DNA of 64,000 nucleotides from Acidobacteriota bacterium (GCA_029263395.1 JAJCXO010000156.1:107529-171528), one strand, 5' to 3'; positions 33,708-42,668 are shown, numbered from the stretch's first letter. Translations and numbers: made by a program. Notes: generated by a model not told the origin, from the letters alone.

Positions 33708-34553
33708 ATGTCCTCTGCCTACTTAGTCGCCTTTGCGGCTGTCCTCCTCGCGCTGCCCGCAGCGCAAGCGATTTGGATCCCGCTGACCCATCTCCGGTTC
33801 ATCCGTTACCATCGTCTGGTAGGTATCCAGCCGCCACGACTCGGATTCTGGGGCACCCTCACCTACTACTGGCGTGCTTTGATCGCCAACCTTACGATGG
33901 CCTGGTGGATTGTCTACGCTTTCGGCCGTGACGGCCTCCGTCAACCGACGGGTGATGTGACTGGAGCACCGGTGCTCTGCGTCCATGGTTATTTGCGCAA
34001 CGGCACCTGTATGTGGGGTATTCGCCGCGCTCTCGAACGCCGCGGAAGACCCACCTTTTCAGTGTCTCTGGGTCGACCCTTGCGACCGATCGAAGACTAC
34101 GAGCAACCTCTAGTTTCAGCCCTGAGGCAACTCATCGAAGGTCACCCTGGAACGAAGGTCGACGTCATTGCTCATTCGATGGGAGGCATCGTGCTGAGGC
34201 TGGCTCTCGCCTCCGAGGCTCGCTTGGCTGCTTCAATCGGCCGAGTGATCACCCTCGGATCACCTCACCACGGCACGGCGGCTGTAAGCGGACTGCCAGG
34301 CGCCCATGAAACGCGACAGCTCGATCCCAAAGGACCGTTTCTCCAGCACTTACCCGAAATCCAAGAGAGTGCTCCCGACGCCGAGGTCATCACTGTGGCT
34401 GCGGATCTGGACTTTGTTGTCTACCCGAAGAGTACTTCCTACCTGAAGGGGGCTCAGATTCTCGAGTTGGCGACCAGTCATCCCGGTTTGATCACGGAGA
34501 AGGCGATGATCGAGCGCATCGTCGACGCGTTGATTACTCCAACGTCAAGCTGA
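33708..34553 (+). CDS. Membrane-anchored alpha/beta hydrolase (lipase/PGAP1-like)
   Basis: A 281-residue protein with an N-terminal hydrophobic anchor (LVAFAAVLLALPAAQA). The hydrolase core includes VLCVHGYLRNGTCMWGI (oxyanion-hole region), the nucleophile elbow IAHSMGGIVLRLAL, and LGSPHHGTAAV, typical of triacylglycerol lipases and PGAP1-like esterases. A C-terminal acidic residue (VAADLDFVVYP) and His (ATSHPGLI) could complete the triad. The substrate is unknown. Its last 20 bp overlap the 3' end of the convergent kinase gene. Confidence 0.82.
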   Translation: MSSAYLVAFAAVLLALPAAQAIWIPLTHLRFIRYHRLVGIQPPRLGFWGTLTYYWRALIANLTMAWWIVYAFGRDGLRQPTGDVTGAPVLCVHGYLRNGTCMWGIRRALERRGRPTFSVSLGRPLRPIEDYEQPLVSALRQLIEGHPGTKVDVIAHSMGGIVLRLALASEARLAASIGRVITLGSPHHGTAAVSGLPGAHETRQLDPKGPFLQHLPEIQESAPDAEVITVAADLDFVVYPKSTSYLKGAQILELATSHPGLITEKAMIERIVDALITPTSS

Positions 34554-36534
34554 CTCGGCCTTCCTCAGACACCTGGACGCCCAAAACTCGAGTACTCCCC
34601 GGCGGCAAGTTGCCTTTGATCTCATCACTCTTGGTTTGAGACCCCTTGCGCCACACATAGACACGCAAATCCAAATTGCCCGAGGGCAGCGTCAAACTCG
34701 CCTTCAAGGTGCCGGAAGTCTTCTTTGCACGCCGCAGAAATCCCGACTTTCCGGCCACAAACTTGAAGGACTCCTGATGAATCTTCTCCTGTCCATTGAA
34801 GATAGTCAGGCGCCCTTCTGGCACCTCCGAGAAAAAATTAACCGTGAGAGTGGCCACGGCTGATGGCCCGGCAGCCGCGTTGGGTGCGGTAGGTGTGGCT
34901 TCTTGGCCTCCGGCTGACGGAGGAGGCGATTGAGATTGGCCGCGCTGCCGGGCCGCCATTTGTGCTTGCCGCCGCTGCCCGGAGCGTCCATCACGCAGCA
35001 AACGCTGCCCCTCGGAGTGTTGTGGATTGACCGTCAGCACTTCTTCTGCAAGCTTGATGGTGCTCGAATAATCACGCCGTCGCAGAGCGCTGCGGGCCGC
35101 CTCCAGACGCTCCGTTACATAGTTCTCTTCGAGGGCCACGCCGTCCGACTGCAAAACACCGCGCTCGGCCCGATCCCGCCAGCGGCGCAACTCACGATCT
35201 TCGGGAGCGATCGCCAGAGCTCGTTCGAAAGCCTCGAGCGCCGCCGCTGGATCTCCCTGGTCCAAGAGTAGACGCCCTTCCTTGGCGAACGGCAGAAAGT
35301 CGACTTGCCGCTGCAGTTCGGGGTCGTCTCGCTGCGGCACATCTTGATCCTTCATCACCAGTTTGGTGACGCCTGCTCCTACCAACGCCAACGCCAACGC
35401 GATACCCGCCACCAACGCCATGCGGCCCGCCGTCGGCTTGCCGAGGAACGAGGCTGGATCCGTAGGTCCAGATGTGGAGGCTGCAGCCGGCTTCTGGGGC
35501 GCAGCTGCTAGCGGTGGCTCTGGGACTGGGGCAGCCTGTGGTGCAACGTTGACCAGGGTCCCATCGCCGGCAGGCAGTGGCGAAGGTTGGGCCAATGGCG
35601 CTTCAGGGGGCCCCGCCGGGACGGCTGGCCGAGGTGGCGCCGAAGCGGCCGGTGCGGGAGACTCTGGGGGTGGCGCCAGGAACGAAGCGCTGCGGGTGGC
35701 GACCGCGGGCGGCGCCAGGATCGCACGCAGATCCTCGGCCATTTCACCACCTTGACTGTAACGCTCGTCAGGGTTCTTAGCCAATGCTCGGTTCAGGGTC
35801 TGCGTGAGCCCAGGTGGCAAACCTGGAACGATGTTTTCTGGCGGCGTGAAATCACCAAACACGATCCGGTGAGTGACCGCCGACAGGTTCTCACCGAAGA
35901 AGGGCTTTTGGCCGGTTACCATCTCGTACAGCATGACGCCAAGAGAGAAGATATCCGCTCGGTGGTCAACCTCTTTGCCTTGGATCTGCTCGGGGGACAT
36001 GTAGTTGGGTGTCCCCAACAATTGCCCCTCCATCGTAAGGTTCGAGGTCTCCACCCGGGCGATGCCGAAGTCGGTGATCTTGGCCTGTTTCTCTTTGGTC
36101 AAGATGATATTTGCCGGCTTGATATCCCGATGGACGACGCCTTTGGAATGGGCGTAGTTCAACCCATCCGCGATCTGTGCCACAACGTCGATCGTAAAGC
36201 CAGGATCGAGACGTTTCTGTCTCTGCATCAAGATCTTGAGATCCGTGCCTTGGACGTACTCCATGGCAATGAAGCAATCACCGCTCGGATCAACCGCAAC
36301 ATCGTGAATGGTGACGATGTTGGGATGGGTCAGGATCCCGGCGCTTTGCGCTTCGCGCAGGAACCGGACTCGAAATTGCTCGAGCTCTTGATCGCCGGCC
36401 GAATAACCAAGCCGAAAAGTCTTCAGCGCAAGTTGGCGACCGATCAGCGGATCCCGCCCCAGGTAGACAACACCCATTGCCCCCTTCCCCAACTCACCGA
36501 GGATCTCGTAGCGGCCTAGCTTCTCAGCAGTCAT
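34534..36534 (-). CDS. Ser/Thr protein kinase, single-pass membrane
   Basis: A 666-residue Hanks-type kinase. Kinase domain about residues 8-272: GELGKGAMGVVYLG, Lys38 in LALKTF, HRDIKPAN (135-142), DFG (155-157) and GTPNYMSPEQ. A long Pro/Ala-rich linker (about 275-360) leads to a transmembrane helix (about 371-393), then a TPR-like helical segment (about 410-520) and a beta-rich tail ending VLGVQVSEEGRVSLTLE. The cytoplasmic kinase with an extracytoplasmic helical module parallels the kinase at 66-2801, but the sequences and tails differ. Convergent with the hydrolase gene (20-bp overlap) and divergent from the EF-G paralogue. Confidence 0.92.
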   Translation of the reverse strand: MTAEKLGRYEILGELGKGAMGVVYLGRDPLIGRQLALKTFRLGYSAGDQELEQFRVRFLREAQSAGILTHPNIVTIHDVAVDPSGDCFIAMEYVQGTDLKILMQRQKRLDPGFTIDVVAQIADGLNYAHSKGVVHRDIKPANIILTKEKQAKITDFGIARVETSNLTMEGQLLGTPNYMSPEQIQGKEVDHRADIFSLGVMLYEMVTGQKPFFGENLSAVTHRIVFGDFTPPENIVPGLPPGLTQTLNRALAKNPDERYSQGGEMAEDLRAILAPPAVATRSASFLAPPPESPAPAASAPPRPAVPAGPPEAPLAQPSPLPAGDGTLVNVAPQAAPVPEPPLAAAPQKPAAASTSGPTDPASFLGKPTAGRMALVAGIALALALVGAGVTKLVMKDQDVPQRDDPELQRQVDFLPFAKEGRLLLDQGDPAAALEAFERALAIAPEDRELRRWRDRAERGVLQSDGVALEENYVTERLEAARSALRRRDYSSTIKLAEEVLTVNPQHSEGQRLLRDGRSGQRRQAQMAARQRGQSQSPPPSAGGQEATPTAPNAAAGPSAVATLTVNFFSEVPEGRLTIFNGQEKIHQESFKFVAGKSGFLRRAKKTSGTLKASLTLPSGNLDLRVYVWRKGSQTKSDEIKGNLPPGSTRVLGVQVSEEGRVSLTLE

Positions 36535-36683
36535 CCGACGAGGGCTTGATCCGAAAGTCCGGCATGATAAAAGTCCGGCCGCTTTGACACGAGCTCAGGC
36601 CGCATCGGGGTCCGGTGGCGGTGGATTCGTGTGCCTCAGGATACTACGGTTCGAAGCTGCTGTCGCCTCCCAGTGCCCAGACC

Positions 36684-36712
36684 CTGTCGCAAACCCGGAT
36701 CGGTGGTATATT
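36684..36712 (+). promoter_or_regulatory. Candidate promoter for the EF-G-like gene
   Basis: A TATATT hexamer at 36707-36712 fits a -10 box, with CTGTCG about 17 bp upstream as a weak -35. Position, about 40 bp before the start codon and in a divergent intergenic gap, is suitable. An AAGGAGG ribosome-binding site follows at about 36738. Confidence 0.4.
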
Positions 36713-36751
36713 GTGCGCCCTTAAAGCCAGCAAGTTCAAGGAGGTTCCAGG

Positions 36752-38833
36752 ATGCAGGTCGATAGCCCGGACAAGATCCGGAACATCACACTCGCGGGGC
36801 ATGCCGACACCGGAAAGACGACCATTGCCAGCGCGTTGCTCTACGCCAGCGGTGCGGTCAACCGCATGCAACGTGTGGAAGACGGCAATACCACGACAGA
36901 TTTCGACGCCCAGGAAATCGAGCGTAGTAACTCGATCGGACTGGCTCCGTGCTTCGTAGCTTGGCGCAAGCACAAGATCAACGTCATTGATGCCCCGGGC
37001 TCGGGTATGTTCGAAATCGAAGCCCGAGCCGGCGTTCGAGCAACAGACACCATGGTGCTGGTGGTCAACGCTGTCTCCGGTGTCGAGGTCGCAACCGAGC
37101 GCATGTGGAAGTTCGCGGAGACGTTGGACCAACCCGTCTGGTTGCATGTCAACAAGATGGATCGAGAAAACGCCGATATCGACCGAGTCATCGCTGCACT
37201 GACCAAGTACTTCGGCCAGACGGTCGTACCGATCCACTATCCGATCGGCAAGGAACAGGGCTTTGAGGGTGTTGTCGACCTGATCAACGGTCGAGCTTAC
37301 CGCTACACCGTCGACGGTGACGGTAAGTCCGAACCGTCCGATCCACCGGCTGAACTCGCAGATGGCATCGAAGAGTGGCGTAATAGGTTAATCGAGAGCA
37401 TCGCCGAAAACGACGACGAGCTGATGGAACGGTACTTCGAGGAAGGGACCCTGTCGGAAGAGGACCTTCGCACCGGTCTTCAGGCTGCCGTCCGCCAGCG
37501 TCAGCTCTTCCCGGTTTCGCTCGGCTCCGCCGCGCACGGCATCGGCACCTCTCATTTCCTGGACGCCGTTGTCGACTTTCTGCCCTCACCTATAGATCGC
37601 GGTAATTTCCCTGCAACAGATGTCGGCGGTGAGCCACTCGAACTCTCTACCACCAGCGACGAACCGGTCAGCGCTCTGGTTTTCAAGACACTCAACGATC
37701 CCTTCTCGGGCAAGATCTCCATTCTCCGAGTCGTTAGTGGCGACTTGCCATCGGACTCCATTCAATGGAATTCGCGCGCCGAGGAATCCGAGAAAATCGG
37801 ACAGTTGCTTCATCTCCAAGGCAAGCAGGGCTCACCAACTCCCAAGCTCATAACGGGTGATATCGGCGGTATAGCCAAGCTTAAACACACGTTGAGCGGC
37901 GATACGATATGCGCCAAAGAGCGGCCTATAAAATGTGGTTGGTTCGAGATCCGGCCGCCGGCGATCTCATTTGCCCTAGAGCCCAAATCGAAGGGTGACG
38001 AAGAGAAGATCTCGGATGCTCTACATCGCATGATGGAGGAGGATCTGGGCCTGCAATCTGGGCGCGATGCACAAACTCACGAGTTTCTGCTTTCTGGAGC
38101 TGGCCAGCTGCACGTCGAACTGGCGATTGCCAAAATGCGGTCACGTTTCAAAGTTGATGTGATCTTGCACCCACCCAAGGTGCCTTACCGCGAGACCATC
38201 CGCAGGCCAGCCGATGGACACGGGCGACACAAGAAGCAGACAGGTGGTCGCGGTCAATTCGCCGATTGCAGCATCAAGATGGAGCCGATCCGCGACGGGA
38301 AAGAGTTCGAATTTGTCGACCAGATCTTCGGCGGCTCTATTCCACAAGGCTTCCGCCCAGCGGTCGAGAAAGGCATCCAGGAAGCCCGCCTGCGCGGTTT
38401 TCTTGCTGGCTATCCAGTATCCGAGTTTCGCGTCCGATTACTCGACGGCCAATACCACGACGTCGATTCGTCCGAAATGGCATTCAAGATCGCCGGTTCC
38501 CTGGCCTTCAAGGACGCGATGGCTAAGGCTGCTCCGACCCTGCTTGAGCCGATCATGAGCGTCGAGATCCGAACCTCGGAAGAGTTTATGGGCGACGTCA
38601 TGGGTGACCTGTCTCAGCGCCGAGGCAAGCCGCTCGGTATGGAAGCTGAGGATGATCGACAGATCATCAAGGCAACCGTCCCGATGTCTGAGATGTTGGA
38701 CTATGCTCCGGCCCTCAGGTCAATGACACAAGGCCGGTCGAGCTTCACCATGGAGTTCTCGCACTACGAGGATGTGCCGAAACAGATCCAAGCCAAGATC
38801 ATCGAGGCTGCCAAGAAAGACGACGACGGCTAG
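36752..38833 (+). CDS. EF-G-like translational GTPase (FusA paralogue)
   Basis: A 693-residue protein with the whole EF-G domain order. G1 is GHADTGKT (residues 16-23; AHIDAGKT in classical EF-G), G4 is VNKMD (133-137), and the C-terminal domains include GAGQLHVELAIAKM and GMEAEDDRQIIKATVPMSEM. G3 is DAPGSG (80-85) instead of DTPGHVDF: the His implicated in GTP hydrolysis is replaced by Ser and the following Asp-Phe is lost. The switch-I ERGITI motif is ERSNSI. These changes place it with the EF-G2/EF-G-like group whose role in translation is unclear. A strong AAGGAGG precedes the start. The next gene begins inside its last 62 bases. Confidence 0.88.
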   Translation: MQVDSPDKIRNITLAGHADTGKTTIASALLYASGAVNRMQRVEDGNTTTDFDAQEIERSNSIGLAPCFVAWRKHKINVIDAPGSGMFEIEARAGVRATDTMVLVVNAVSGVEVATERMWKFAETLDQPVWLHVNKMDRENADIDRVIAALTKYFGQTVVPIHYPIGKEQGFEGVVDLINGRAYRYTVDGDGKSEPSDPPAELADGIEEWRNRLIESIAENDDELMERYFEEGTLSEEDLRTGLQAAVRQRQLFPVSLGSAAHGIGTSHFLDAVVDFLPSPIDRGNFPATDVGGEPLELSTTSDEPVSALVFKTLNDPFSGKISILRVVSGDLPSDSIQWNSRAEESEKIGQLLHLQGKQGSPTPKLITGDIGGIAKLKHTLSGDTICAKERPIKCGWFEIRPPAISFALEPKSKGDEEKISDALHRMMEEDLGLQSGRDAQTHEFLLSGAGQLHVELAIAKMRSRFKVDVILHPPKVPYRETIRRPADGHGRHKKQTGGRGQFADCSIKMEPIRDGKEFEFVDQIFGGSIPQGFRPAVEKGIQEARLRGFLAGYPVSEFRVRLLDGQYHDVDSSEMAFKIAGSLAFKDAMAKAAPTLLEPIMSVEIRTSEEFMGDVMGDLSQRRGKPLGMEAEDDRQIIKATVPMSEMLDYAPALRSMTQGRSSFTMEFSHYEDVPKQIQAKIIEAAKKDDDG

Positions 38834-39182
38834 TTCCAAGGAGCCCACCGTCGAGCTGAGAAACATTGGCCCGGTTTCGGCTCGGTGGCTCAGCGTTGTT
38901 GGCATCACATTCCGGGTCGATCTCGAGAACATCGGCCCGGCCGCAGCTTTTCAACGAATCCGTGAGGCCGGATCCAACCCGAGCCTCAACTTGCTCTATG
39001 CCCTTCAGGCTGCACTCTTGGATGCCCACTGGGCAGAGTTGCCAGGCGAGCTGAAGGAACGATTGCGCCATGCCGTCAGTACTCAGAGTTCTTCGACTCA
39101 GAGTTTCGAAAACACCTGGGAACTTTTTCAACCGTCGAACGTTATGACGGTTGATGATGTCGATACCAGCCGCCAGCGCTAG
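38772..39182 (+). CDS. TfoX C-terminal-domain protein
   Basis: A 136-residue protein whose core, VELRNIGPVSARWLSVVGI, DLENIGPAAAFQRI, NPSLNLLYALQAALLDAHWAEL, is the TfoX C-terminal helical domain, normally associated with competence regulators or found alone. The start is unclear. The only ATG (38772) lies inside the EF-G-like gene and adds about 28 non-conserved residues. An AAGGAG at 38838-38843 sits 6 bases before a GTC codon and 12 before a CTG, neither a standard start. The 3' end overlaps the sigma-factor gene. Function here is not predictable beyond nucleic-acid or protein binding. Confidence 0.75.
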   Translation: MCRNRSKPRSSRLPRKTTTASSKEPTVELRNIGPVSARWLSVVGITFRVDLENIGPAAAFQRIREAGSNPSLNLLYALQAALLDAHWAELPGELKERLRHAVSTQSSSTQSFENTWELFQPSNVMTVDDVDTSRQR

Positions 39183-39738
39183 CCCTTTCATACGGTCGAA
39201 GGCATTGGACTCTGACGCCTTTGCCGAGTTCATCGATAGCTACAAGCATCCGTTGGTCAACTATCTAACGCGCTTGACAGGGTGCCGAGACCGTGCCGAA
39301 GACGTCGCCCAAGAGACGTTCGTAAGATTCTACAGGCAGCTCCACAAGTATCGTGAGGAGGGGGCTGTCGCCGGATATCTCTTTCGCATCGCAACAAATC
39401 TGGTGCGCAGTGAAGAGCGAAGGCGATACAGGTGGCGCATACTTCAGCCTATTCTTGCAACCACTCGCCTCGGTCCCACCAACTCGAGAACACTGGCAGA
39501 CCCTCAGTCTGAGGCATTAGCCAGTGAAGAGACCCGTCAAGTCACAAACGCCCTCGCTTCGCTAGAAGTACTCTACCGTGCGCCGCTAATTCTGAGGGAG
39601 ATCGAAGGCCTGTCCTATCAAGAGATTGCAGTCGCCCTGGACTGCAACGAGGGCACCATCAAATCTCGCCTGCACCGTGGCCGCCAGCTCCTCAAACAGA
39701 AGCTGGCCCCATATTGGAATGGAGGTCAACACCCATGA
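39154..39738 (+). CDS. ECF-type RNA polymerase sigma factor
   Basis: A sigma-70-family extracytoplasmic-function sigma factor of about 194 residues. Region 2 reads FAEFIDSYKHPLVNYLTRLT, RAEDVAQETFVRFYRQL and AGYLFRIATNLVRSEERRRY. Region 4 reads YRAPLILREIEGLSYQEIA followed by CNEGTIKSRLHRGRQLLKQKL, the DNA-binding helix-turn-helix. ATGs at 39154 and 39157 are both possible, and a TTG precedes them. It overlaps the TfoX-domain gene by about 29 bp and the next gene by ATGA, showing tight coupling to the small membrane protein that is probably its regulator. Confidence 0.92.
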   Translation: MMSIPAASASPFIRSKALDSDAFAEFIDSYKHPLVNYLTRLTGCRDRAEDVAQETFVRFYRQLHKYREEGAVAGYLFRIATNLVRSEERRRYRWRILQPILATTRLGPTNSRTLADPQSEALASEETRQVTNALASLEVLYRAPLILREIEGLSYQEIAVALDCNEGTIKSRLHRGRQLLKQKLAPYWNGGQHP

Positions 39739-40187
39739 GCGACGAACGCCTCTCAGCAGCGCTCCGTTCTCTCCCACGAGAAGAAGCAAGTCGCGGATTC
39801 AAAGCAGGCGTTCTGAGGCGTCTCGACCGTCGGCGCCCCTCGGCGTCGTATCGGAGTTTGGCTGCAGCAGCTGTTCTCGCGCTTGTTTTCGGCCTCGGCT
39901 GGAGGGAATGGCGTCATCAGCAGGCGCAACACCAGACCATAGCTCGCCTCGACGCTCTGTTGGCTGAGAAACAGGCCTTGGAAGCCGAGCTGCGACATCT
40001 TCGTGAACTCACAGCGCGGGCCCGCCCCGTGGTCTACCTCGGAGGTAACGAGTCGGTCGATTTTGTCTTGGATTTAGCGCGCCTGCACACCCAAGGACTG
40101 CCTGAACCAAGATCTACGCTGCCTGCTGTGCATCAGGCCCGGCTTTCGTATCCAGACACTGCTTCAACTCAACGAGTGATCTACTAA
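39735..40187 (+). CDS. Single-pass membrane protein, putative anti-sigma factor
   Basis: A 150-residue protein: a basic cytoplasmic N-terminus (RGFKAGVLRRLDRR), one membrane helix (about residues 39-57, SLAAAAVLALVFGLGW), a coiled coil (ALLAEKQALEAELRHLREL) and a short tail. GGAGG 11 bases upstream supports the ATG at 39735. Coupling to the ECF sigma gene by a four-base overlap, and this topology, suggest it holds the sigma factor at the membrane. It lacks a recognisable zinc-binding anti-sigma motif, so the role is inferred from context. Confidence 0.7.
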   Translation: MSDERLSAALRSLPREEASRGFKAGVLRRLDRRRPSASYRSLAAAAVLALVFGLGWREWRHQQAQHQTIARLDALLAEKQALEAELRHLRELTARARPVVYLGGNESVDFVLDLARLHTQGLPEPRSTLPAVHQARLSYPDTASTQRVIY

Positions 40188-40212
40188 CAAGTGATCTATC
40201 AAGGGAGAATCC

Positions 40213-41055
40213 ATGCCAATCGAAACATCTATCGCGAACAAGACGCTATTACCGCTTCTCGCCTTATCTTTGATCGTCCTTGTCTGCCTACCGGCATTTG
40301 GCGATTCCCGCGACCGTGACAAGTCAACGGTCATCACGCTCCGTGATTGTCCTCAGATCGAGGTCATGGGTTCCAGGAATCTGCGGATGGTATCTCTCTC
40401 GGACCGGGGCTTTCTCGGCGTCGAAACTTCCAATCTCACTCCAGAACTACGCCAACATTTCGGCGTCGAAGGTGACGCTGGACTGATGATTTCGCGCGTT
40501 CTCGAAGACAGTGCCGCAGCAGAAGCGGGTCTCGAAGTGGGCGACATCGTCACCCAGGTCGATGGGGAAAAGATCACTTCGACCAGCCGTCTAGGATCCG
40601 TCATTCGCCGAAGCGAGGGTGGGGATGTCGTCGATATCGAGTTTTGGCGCGATGGCAATCGCGAGATGACCCAGGCAACTCTCGAAGAACGCGAACGCTG
40701 TGCGTTCGATATCGGCAGTACCCTGGAGGGTCTCGATCTCGACAACATACCGCAGCTTGGTGCGATGGGGTTCCAGATCAGCGGTGACGCTCTCGAAATT
40801 AGCGGAGAGGCAATCGAAAGTGCGATGGAGACCGTCCGCGAGGTGCTAGAGAGTCAGGATTGGGAGCGTCATTTCGAGGATTTGAAGGATCTCGACCTCG
40901 ATCAGATCGAACTCCATCTCGACAGCGTCCAGGAACGGCTCGAACGTCTAGAAGATCGTCTCGAACGCGAGTATGGGCAGGAGCGCGAAGACGACGAGAG
41001 ACAACACGATCGCGAATCACAGGATCGGGAATCCCCTGACGACAGAACCTTATGA
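40213..41055 (+). CDS. Exported PDZ-domain protein with charged coiled tail
   Basis: A 280-residue protein with a signal peptide (ALSLIVLVCLPAFGD). Residues about 70-160 form a HtrA-like PDZ domain: RGFLGVETSNLTPEL, GLMISRVLEDSAAAEAGLEVGDIV and SVIRRSEGGDVV. No protease domain is attached. The last 60 residues are very rich in Glu, Arg and Asp (LERLEDRLEREYGQEREDDE) and probably coiled-coil. It follows the sigma/membrane-protein pair on the same strand, with AAGGGAG upstream. A periplasmic role in detecting or handling protein ends as part of an envelope response is plausible but inferred. Confidence 0.82.
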   Translation: MPIETSIANKTLLPLLALSLIVLVCLPAFGDSRDRDKSTVITLRDCPQIEVMGSRNLRMVSLSDRGFLGVETSNLTPELRQHFGVEGDAGLMISRVLEDSAAAEAGLEVGDIVTQVDGEKITSTSRLGSVIRRSEGGDVVDIEFWRDGNREMTQATLEERERCAFDIGSTLEGLDLDNIPQLGAMGFQISGDALEISGEAIESAMETVREVLESQDWERHFEDLKDLDLDQIELHLDSVQERLERLEDRLEREYGQEREDDERQHDRESQDRESPDDRTL

Positions 41056-41068
41056 CCTGAACCGGAAC

Positions 41069-41128
41069 GTTGGATGAGAAGGGTTTGGATGACCAGGGTT
41101 TGGATGATCAGGGTTTGGATGATCAGGG
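41069..41128. repeat. Four 15-bp tandem units between convergent genes
   Basis: Four units of the form TTTGGATGATCAGGG, the last two identical, lie between the PDZ gene and the convergent TPR gene. Unlike the other 15-bp arrays in the window it is non-coding. It has no hairpin or T-run, so it is not an obvious terminator. Confidence 0.8.
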
Positions 41129-41162
41129 TGTCGTCAGATGGTCGCCATGGCTATTCCCCGAC

Positions 41163-42650
41163 TCAGTTGCCGCCGCTCTTGATTCTCTGCGAGTAGGCCT
41201 GTACGAAGTCCGTCTGTTCCAGTTGCGGTAGACAACGTCGAAGCATCTCTTGAGCGGTGACATGGTCACCCGACTCATAAAGTGACACCGCCAGATAGAA
41301 CTGATGTTCGGGCCGACCTGTTTCAAAAACTCCAGCACGATCGAAATAGGTGATCGCTGCAGCCCAGCGCGAAAGACGGTAAGCGATCTCAGCGGCCAAA
41401 AGTTGCACTTCGGTCCGACCAGGGTTCTCGTCGGCAAACCGGTGTGCCTCAGTCAGGATCGACTCGAGATCTTTTCTGGAGCCGACCTGGAGCAAGTTAG
41501 TGATCCGTTCGATTTCCGTTTCTATCGGATCAACCGTTTCGGATTCAGGGACAGCCGCCTCGGAAGACGTCGCGGCACTGTCCTCAACCTCAACCGAAGA
41601 TGGCGGCTGGGTATCGCTCGCTAGGGCCTCGGCCTCGTTTACCGACAGCTTAACCAATACCTCTGCCGCGGCATCTAGGGTTGCCACGTCCCCAGCTTCA
41701 ACTTCAGCTGCAGCCTCCACGTCTGCCTTCCGTCCTCGCTTGATCTCACGTGCCAGCTGCCGCAGCGTGGGTGCGCGAATCTCACTATTGGACAACGCAC
41801 TCAGCAAAAGCTCAGCAGCATCCCAATCTCCCAAACTGATCTGGCAACGTAATCGGGCCAAATCAAGCTCACTTTGCGACTCCGACTCGGAACACTGATC
41901 AAGATCAACCAACGCTTGATCACACATACCCGCCCTAGCTCCAAGCTTACCTCGCAAGCAGAGAGCAACTTGCCGTCCAGGTTCGCGAAGCAAAACAGCC
42001 TCTGTCGTAGCCAGGGCGGTAGGATAATCGCCATCCTCGAAATCCAACTCGGCGAGTAGCACCTGCCAGGTCGAATACTCAGGCTCGGACTCCATCCGCA
42101 GCATCAACTCTACCCGTCGTTGCTCAGAAGGCATGACGCGGATCTGTTCTTCGAGCTGCTGCCGAGCGACATCATGAAATGCCGGCAGTCTTCGAAGACG
42201 GTCATAGGGAATCGACCGCTTCAGATGTTCCTCTAAGGAACGGCGTAGTTCAGTACTCAGATCTAGTTGAGACAATGCTTCGAAGCCCTTTTCTACCTCT
42301 GAAATACGATCGAAGGTATGGTTCAAGGCTTCGGTGTCGCCGACCTCGGCCTGGGACAGTGCGAGGAACACCAAGCACTGCGCCAGTACCCTTGGCTCGT
42401 CCAACATCCCGAAGCACGCAAACCGCAAGTCAACTGCTGCGGACTCGTAGTCTCCTCGGGTGTAAGCTTGAATTCCGTCCTCTTTCAGACGCTCATAAAA
42501 CGGATCAACAGCCGACGATACAGCCGGTAATAGAAGGCTCAGCAGGCAAACAATCGCTGCAACCGGGCCTGCAACGCTGTGCTCACCAGCAGCCAGCGGT
42601 CTGATTGCTGGACTTGACTTTACGCGGTCAGTGTTAGATAGCTCGATCAT
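41163..42650 (-). CDS. Exported TPR-like protein of the polysaccharide operon
   Basis: A 495-residue protein with a signal-peptide-like segment (AAIVCLLSLLLPAVSS) and repeated helical pairs typical of tetratricopeptide repeats, for example DGIQAYTRGDYESAAVDLRF near the start and HQFYLAVSLYESGDHVTAQE near the end. A central Glu/Ala-rich stretch (about 330-380) is low complexity. GAGAG 8 bases before the ATG at 42650 favours it over an ATG at 42665. It is the last gene of the wza-wzc-cpsB operon, 18 bp after cpsB. Periplasmic TPR proteins in such operons help assemble export machinery; that role is inferred. Confidence 0.75.
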   Translation of the reverse strand: MIELSNTDRVKSSPAIRPLAAGEHSVAGPVAAIVCLLSLLLPAVSSAVDPFYERLKEDGIQAYTRGDYESAAVDLRFACFGMLDEPRVLAQCLVFLALSQAEVGDTEALNHTFDRISEVEKGFEALSQLDLSTELRRSLEEHLKRSIPYDRLRRLPAFHDVARQQLEEQIRVMPSEQRRVELMLRMESEPEYSTWQVLLAELDFEDGDYPTALATTEAVLLREPGRQVALCLRGKLGARAGMCDQALVDLDQCSESESQSELDLARLRCQISLGDWDAAELLLSALSNSEIRAPTLRQLAREIKRGRKADVEAAAEVEAGDVATLDAAAEVLVKLSVNEAEALASDTQPPSSVEVEDSAATSSEAAVPESETVDPIETEIERITNLLQVGSRKDLESILTEAHRFADENPGRTEVQLLAAEIAYRLSRWAAAITYFDRAGVFETGRPEHQFYLAVSLYESGDHVTAQEMLRRCLPQLEQTDFVQAYSQRIKSGGN

Positions 42651-42668
42651 GCACGGTGCTCTCATTTC

